Assembly: GCA_030836325.1 (NCBI GenBank)
Contig: JAURQC010000008.1
Span: forward strand, 1 to 21,765
Direction of reading: 5' to 3'
From: Candidatus Nanopelagicales bacterium
GTDB taxonomy: Bacteria > Actinomycetota > Actinomycetes > S36-B12
Length of the DNA stretch: 21,765 nt
Numbering within the stretch: position 1 is the stretch's first letter; each line of letters starts with the position of its first letter. The position numbers were made by a program, and so were the translations under genes. The notes beneath the pieces are model-generated. The model was not told where the DNA came from, searched no databases, and worked only from the letters and a program-made list of their open reading frames with translations. Below are positions 13,885-21,765 of this stretch, piece by piece.

Positions 13885-15594
13885 ATGAGAATCTCTTTGT
13901 CGCGCCGCGCCACTGCGGTGGTCGCTGCTCTCGGGCTAGCACTTGTAGCTGTCCCGGCGACGGCACCCGCGGCTAACGCCGACGACCACGCTTGCGGTCT
14001 CGGTGAAGTCTGCTCGGGTGCTCTCACCGGTTCGTTGGGAGACAGCCCGTATCAGATCGTCATGCCACCCAAATTCAATGGAACCGTGCTGCTGTACTCG
14101 CACGGATACCGGATCGCACAGCCGGTTCCCGCAGCCATCGGTACGGCGCTGGGCATGGACAAGGCCCCCTACTACTCCTCGACAACGGTGCCAGGAGTGG
14201 GGGCAGCATTCGTCGGCAACGACATTGCTCAAGTCGCGCCGAGTGCTGAGGTCGCGGCTGGCCTCCTCGGTCAGGGCTACGCCCTGGCGGGCGCGGGGTA
14301 CGCGAATCAGGGCTGGGCTGTAGCCGAAGGTGTCGAAGCCGGCGAGAACCTCATCAGGTACATCAACGGTGGGGGCATCAAGGGCGCCAAGCAGATCCTC
14401 GCTTGGGGCGATTCGATGGGTTCGGTGGTGACGCAGGCTCTCGTCCAGCGCAACCCCGGCAAGATCGCCGGCACGAATCCCCGATGCGGTGCATTGGCGG
14501 GTCCGGAAGCGGCTTTCGACACTGCTCAAACGGTCCTCTACACGTGGAAGACCCTGATCGATCCAACTCTCAAGGGATCGAACTACTCGGCAGGAGCGGC
14601 CGGCTACGCGGAAGCTGTCGGAGATCTGGCAAAGATTTTCGGCACCATCAATGCTGTCGCAACGGGACAAGCGACTGTCTCATCAGCCGGCTACCCGATC
14701 GCGTTGGCGAACCTGCTCTCGGGCCTACTGGCTGGGCTTCCGACCGTCTCCTCGACCTATGACGGCGTCACCGTGAACCCCGCGGTGGCAACTCTCGGAA
14801 CCGCGGGGGCACTTGCGGGTGGCTACTCGCCGCTGTCATCGGGGCAAAGCGCGGCGGCAGCAATGCTGCAAAACGTCGCGGGAGCGGCGGCGCTTGGAAT
14901 CATGGGTCAATACGAGCTCGAGCAACGAGTTCGCCTTATCGGTGGCCTTGCGCCGACGGACAGCGCCAACTTCACGAGCAACGTGGGCGTGAACTACAGC
15001 GAGCTCCTCTCGCCCGAACAGCGTGGTGAGTTCGCTGACACCTTCGCCACCGCTGGGCCTGGTGTTCTGGATGCGATGCTGGCTGCCTTGGCTGCCGGAG
15101 AGCGCACGCCGGCAAACCCGGTGGCCGTTCAGATTGTCCAGGCGCTACCGAGTGCGGAGGCTGTCTACGGCAAGCCCATGGTTCTGCTCACCGACACCTA
15201 CGATCCGGTGACACCGGCGGGGAATGCTGGTGGGTTCATCGATGGCGTGAGGGACTCCAAGAAGGGCAAGCAGGCCGCTAAGCGAGGCAACCTGAAGGCC
15301 GTTTCCTACTACGCGGTTCCGCCGGCCGATGGTTGGACGAGGTTCGAGGAAGGGGCCAAGTCCCCCAGCGGCGCACTGTCTGCCGCTGCTCTCGGCGGCT
15401 CGGGTGTCGGCCACTGTGCCTTCACCACGGAACAGTCCGTTGGCTCGATAGCGGCGCTCGAGGCACTTCTCAAGGCGAATAACGCTAAGAAGATCGCTGC
15501 CGCAAAGCGAGTCGGCTACAAGGTCGGGGGAATAAACAAGGATCGGCTCTACGAGCCGCCCGCCTTGAAGAACCCGGCTGCCACCGTTAGGTAA
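13885..15594 (+). CDS. Secreted alpha/beta-hydrolase-fold protein of unknown substrate
   Basis: The 569-residue preprotein has a Sec signal peptide (RISLSRR, a hydrophobic core, cleavage near APAANA before DDHACG, about residue 32). The mature part has alpha/beta-hydrolase features: a strand with HG (LLYSHGYR, 69-76), the nucleophile elbow WGDSMG with Ser177, a candidate acid in TDTYDPVTPAGNA (Asp440), and a candidate base in GVGHCAF (His510). The DPVTP...GH arrangement resembles the C-terminal part of tripeptidyl/TAP-like hydrolases. A long Ala/Gly-rich lid-like region (about 205-345) lies between. It may be an esterase, lipase or peptidase. The start ATG 13885 has AAAGGA at 13875-13880, and upstream in-frame codons overlap livK and are rejected. 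Cotranscription with livK and a terminator after it suggest a link to ligand supply. Confidence 0.8.
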   Translation: MRISLSRRATAVVAALGLALVAVPATAPAANADDHACGLGEVCSGALTGSLGDSPYQIVMPPKFNGTVLLYSHGYRIAQPVPAAIGTALGMDKAPYYSSTTVPGVGAAFVGNDIAQVAPSAEVAAGLLGQGYALAGAGYANQGWAVAEGVEAGENLIRYINGGGIKGAKQILAWGDSMGSVVTQALVQRNPGKIAGTNPRCGALAGPEAAFDTAQTVLYTWKTLIDPTLKGSNYSAGAAGYAEAVGDLAKIFGTINAVATGQATVSSAGYPIALANLLSGLLAGLPTVSSTYDGVTVNPAVATLGTAGALAGGYSPLSSGQSAAAAMLQNVAGAAALGIMGQYELEQRVRLIGGLAPTDSANFTSNVGVNYSELLSPEQRGEFADTFATAGPGVLDAMLAALAAGERTPANPVAVQIVQALPSAEAVYGKPMVLLTDTYDPVTPAGNAGGFIDGVRDSKKGKQAAKRGNLKAVSYYAVPPADGWTRFEEGAKSPSGALSAAALGGSGVGHCAFTTEQSVGSIAALEALLKANNAKKIAAAKRVGYKVGGINKDRLYEPPALKNPAATVR

Positions 15595-15611
15595 ACGGCA
15601 CCGCATAACGA

Positions 15612-15650
15612 ACGAAGGGTCGGCCCCGTTTGGGCCGGCCCTTCGTCTTT
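15612..15650 (+). terminator. Strong factor-independent terminator after the liv/hydrolase unit
   Basis: A 15-bp stem (15612-15626 with 15632-15646) has one T-G wobble and a 5-base loop CGTTT, followed by CTTT. It ends the livK-hydrolase unit and insulates it from the rplJ operon. Confidence 0.9.
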
Positions 15651-15674
15651 CCCGGCTTCCCGCATACCCCGATG

Positions 15675-15703
15675 TAGAAGCGGATGGTCAGTTGCCGTAC
15701 TGT
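15675..15703 (+). promoter_or_regulatory. Candidate promoter of the rplJ-rplL operon
   Basis: TACTGT (15698-15703) fits TANNNT and would start transcription near 15710, just before the conserved-looking leader. The -35 side (TAGAAG at 15675-15680, 17-base spacer) is weak. Confidence 0.33.
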
Positions 15704-15709
15704 TCAGCC

Positions 15710-15871
15710 CGCCGAAGACCGCAGGTCACTCGATCAACCGATCGAGTCGAAGGCCCCGCAGCAGCGGGTGGCCCGCGCAGGTGAGTGTGTCAGTTCGCTG
15801 CCGCCCACATCTGCGCGCGTGCTCCCCTTGTGAAGGATCCCTCGTTCGGTCCGTACAAGGAGGGAGACCCG
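15710..15871 (+). promoter_or_regulatory. rplJ-rplL leader, probable L10/L7-L12 autoregulatory RNA
   Basis: The 160-base leader begins GCCGAAGACCGCAGGTC, an element seen upstream of rplJ in actinobacteria. It contains an 8-bp stem ACTCGATC (15728-15735) with GATCGAGT (15740-15747), loop AACC, then a second GC-rich stem-loop around 15752-15772 (GCCCCGC, AGCA, GCGGGTGGC). In many bacteria the L10-L7/L12 complex binds such a leader and represses translation. The structure is seen; the binding is inferred. Confidence 0.6.
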
Positions 15872-16570
15872 ATGGCCCGGCAAGACAAAGTCGAGACTGT
15901 CGCCGAGATCACCGATCGGTTCAGGTCCTCTGCTGTCGCCGTTCTCACTGACTACCGGGGACTTTCTGTAGCCCAACTCAAGGAACTTCGTCGTTCCTTG
16001 GGATCGGCTGTGACGTTCTCCGTCGTCAAGAACACGCTGACCAAGCGCGCGGCCGCCGAGGCAGGAATCGAAGGCATTGACGATCTTCTCGTCGGCCCGA
16101 GCGCGATTGCGTTCGTCCAGGGTGACCCGGTGGAGGCTGCCAAGGGCATCCGCAACTTCGCAAAGGACAACCCGGCACTAGTCGTCAAGGGCGGCTACAT
16201 GGACGGTGGGATCCTCACCCCCGAGGATTTTGCCAAGTTCGCCGATCTGGAATCTCGCGAGGTGCTGCTGTCCAAGCTCGCCGGCGCGATGAAGGCAAAG
16301 CAGTCTCAGGCTGCCGCGCTCTTCGCCGCACCACTCGCCCAGGCTGCACGCGCGTTCGGCGCGTTGCAGACCAAGGTCGAGGCAGATCCGTCCGCAGCAG
16401 CCGCTGCGGCCACCGAAGCTCCGGCTGCCACCGAGGCACCCGAAGCCGCCGATGAGGCACCTGCTGAGGAAACCGTTGACGCAACGGCCACCGAGGCACC
16501 CGCATCCCTGGAAGCGGAGACCGTAGAGACCCCCGAGGCCGCAGAGGCCGAGGAGACAACCGAGGGCTGA
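15872..16570 (+). CDS. rplJ: 50S ribosomal protein L10 with long acidic C-terminal tail
   Basis: L10 is the stalk protein that anchors L7/L12 dimers to the ribosome. The 232 residues exceed the usual 165-180. Residues 1-125 are a normal N-terminal domain ([42 protein letters not shown]). The helix at about 127-168 ([20 protein letters not shown] and on) is the L7/L12-binding helix. Residues 171-232 form a tail of Ala, Glu, Thr and Pro (ATEAP repeats) with no basic residue. The ATG at 15872 has AAGGAGGGAG just upstream. The in-frame upstream region is the regulatory leader, not coding. rplL follows after 44 bases. Confidence 0.97.
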   Translation: MARQDKVETVAEITDRFRSSAVAVLTDYRGLSVAQLKELRRSLGSAVTFSVVKNTLTKRAAAEAGIEGIDDLLVGPSAIAFVQGDPVEAAKGIRNFAKDNPALVVKGGYMDGGILTPEDFAKFADLESREVLLSKLAGAMKAKQSQAAALFAAPLAQAARAFGALQTKVEADPSAAAAAATEAPAATEAPEAADEAPAEETVDATATEAPASLEAETVETPEAAEAEETTEG

Positions 16571-16614
16571 TGCCCACCCGGCCCTCGGCCGGAATTACCC
16601 GAAAGGACGCCACC

Positions 16615-17007
16615 ATGGCGAAGATGAGCACCGATGAATTGTTGGACGCGTTCAAGGAGATGTCCCTCCTTGAACTAAGCGAGTTCGTGAAGGCCTTCGA
16701 GGAGACCTTTGACGTCACCGCTGCCGCCCCCGTTGCCGTCGCGGCTGCTGCCCCGGCTGCTGGTGGAGGCGACGCCGGTGGCGCCGCCGAGGAGCAGGAC
16801 GAGTTCGACGTCGTCCTCGAGGCCGACGGCGGCAACAAGATCGCCGTCATCAAGGAGGTCCGCGGACTGACCAGCCTGGGCCTGAAGGAGGCCAAGGAAC
16901 TCGTCGAGAGTGCACCAAAGGCCATCTTGGAGAAGGTGAACAAGGAAAAGGCTGAAGAGGCCAAGGCCGCCCTCGAGGGCGCTGGCGCCACCGTCACCCT
17001 CAAGTAG
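16615..17007 (+). CDS. rplL: 50S ribosomal protein L7/L12
   Basis: This is the acidic stalk protein present in several copies, which recruits translation GTPases. The 130 residues comprise an N-terminal dimerisation and L10-binding helix pair (1-33, [20 protein letters not shown]), an Ala/Gly hinge (34-58), and a C-terminal domain (60-130) with the factor-binding segment [20 protein letters not shown]. The ATG at 16615 is chosen because GAAAGGAC precedes it and [13 protein letters not shown] is the family N-terminus. An in-frame ATG at 16570 overlapping the rplJ stop is not favoured. Confidence 0.98.
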   Translation: MAKMSTDELLDAFKEMSLLELSEFVKAFEETFDVTAAAPVAVAAAAPAAGGGDAGGAAEEQDEFDVVLEADGGNKIAVIKEVRGLTSLGLKEAKELVESAPKAILEKVNKEKAEEAKAALEGAGATVTLK

Positions 17008-17029
17008 TTCTCAGGAGCGACTGCTCCAA

Positions 17030-17066
17030 GCGAAGGGGGCTGATCCACGGGTCGGCCCCCTTTCGC
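17030..17066 (+). terminator. Terminator/attenuator hairpin between rplL and rpoB
   Basis: GCGAAGGGGGC (17030-17040) pairs with GCCCCCTTTCGC (17055-17066), one base bulged, with a loop containing an extra GA/TC pair. There is no real T tract after it, so it may be a leaky attenuator. Partial termination here is known in other bacteria and sets the ratio of ribosomal protein to polymerase mRNA. Confidence 0.6.
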
Positions 17067-17449
17067 ATGCCCAGATTTGTGTTACGACCCGGACACGAAT
17101 CGTCGAATTTCGCCTGTGTCCGCTTGACCTTTCGGCAATCGGGGGTCACGATTTACGCACGCACACACCCGGTGCGGATCCGTCAGGACGAGGATCGAGC
17201 CAGGTGAGGCAGGGGATCGGTTCGCTGTCACCCCCCGCCGCCCGGCCCGTTCGAGGGACTGTCGAGAGCACCCCCGGGTTAGACAGCGGCGTGCCCCCCG
17301 GGTATGCTGCCGCTTTGCGCTGCCCTCATCACTCACTCACTCGATCCGAGCAGTCGTCTGTGCCTTCGGGTCAGATTTGACAGCTCGGAGCAAATGAGTG
17401 TGCGCGGGCCTCGCGAAGAAGACGCAGATGCGCCCTGGAAGGAACCGTC
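17067..17449 (+). other. Non-coding rplL-rpoB intergenic/leader region
   Basis: About 380 bases hold no supportable gene. They contain the rpoB promoter with two CCCCCGGGT elements (17271-17279 and 17295-17303), a short ACTC repeat (17331-17342), and an isolated TTGACA (17377-17382) with no matching -10. The end is a purine-rich stretch with CCTGGAAGGAACC before the TTG start. The transcribed leader would be about 135 bases. Confidence 0.7.
17279..17308 (+). promoter_or_regulatory. Probable rpoB promoter
   Basis: TTAGAC (17279-17284), an 18-base spacer and TATGCT (17303-17308) give a good primary-sigma promoter with predicted start near 17315. It lets rpoBC be transcribed independently of the ribosomal genes upstream, as in other actinobacteria. 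Confidence 0.6.
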
Positions 17450-20914
<3,465 letters not shown>

Positions 20915-20934
20915 ACGCGACATCCACGAATTGA

Positions 20935-21765
<831 letters not shown>

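Noticed and set aside
7568..15611. Mobile element or phage origin for the liv cassette
   Set aside because: No transposase, integrase, terminal inverted repeats or target-site duplication was found. Base composition looks similar to neighbours by eye.
15785..15871. Upstream in-frame ATG that would add 29 residues to L10
   Set aside because: It lies in the structured leader. AAGGAGGGAG and the family N-terminus MARQDKV support ATG 15872.
16570..16614. In-frame ATG overlapping the rplJ stop (TGATG) that would extend L7/L12 by 15 residues
   Set aside because: A good ribosome-binding site precedes ATG 16615 and the protein N-terminus from there matches the family. The extension is Pro/Arg-rich and unlike L7/L12.
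17331..17342. ACTC triplicate repeat in the rpoB leader as a functional repeat
   Set aside because: Only three short units, too small to distinguish from chance.
17377..17382. Perfect TTGACA as a second rpoB promoter
   Set aside because: No TANNNT element is found 16-19 bases downstream.

Overview
The window is a chromosomal segment from a high-GC actinobacterium, most likely class Actinomycetia. The evidence is gene order: tRNA-Thr, tRNA-Met, rpmG, a MaoC pair of the HadA/HadB type, murB, aspartate aminotransferase, tRNA-Trp, secE, nusG, rplK, rplA, then rplJ, rplL, rpoB, rpoC. Other supports are GTG/TTG starts (rpoB starts with TTG), tRNA genes without encoded CCA, and a GpgS-type glucosyltransferase. 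I cannot name the genus. I saw no transposase, integrase, phage gene or CRISPR array.

Layout. The first 200 bases hold the start of a leftward short-chain dehydrogenase. A rightward block follows: two tRNAs, rpmG, hadA, hadB, a family-2 glycosyltransferase with a CysS-like N-terminal tail, and murB. A leftward PLP aminotransferase converges on murB. A second rightward block holds tRNA-Trp, secE, nusG, rplK, a candidate L1-binding mRNA hairpin, rplA and gpgS.

Between gpgS and rplJ, where rplA and rplJ are adjacent in many bacteria, lies an accessory cassette of about 7 kb: livG, livF, livH, livM, a substrate-binding protein gene (livK) and a secreted alpha/beta-hydrolase, ending at a strong terminator. 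The rplJ-rplL operon then starts behind a structured leader, followed by a terminator-like hairpin, a 380-base leader region with its own promoter, rpoB, and the first 268 codons of rpoC.

The most unusual item is in livM. Its permease carries an in-frame insertion of about 145 residues in a predicted extracellular loop. The stretch 171-313 has 59 Asp/Glu and no Lys, Arg or His, and contains an exact-length 81-bp tandem duplication encoding acidic hexapeptide-like repeats. The partner binding protein has a cleavable signal peptide but no lipobox cysteine, and ends in a Lys-rich tail. I infer, without proof, that the acidic loop could hold or concentrate the untethered binding protein, or bind cations. 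The co-directional secreted hydrolase may release the ligand the system imports.

The core genes look intact. NusG (N-terminus) and L10 (C-terminus) also carry long acidic low-complexity extensions.
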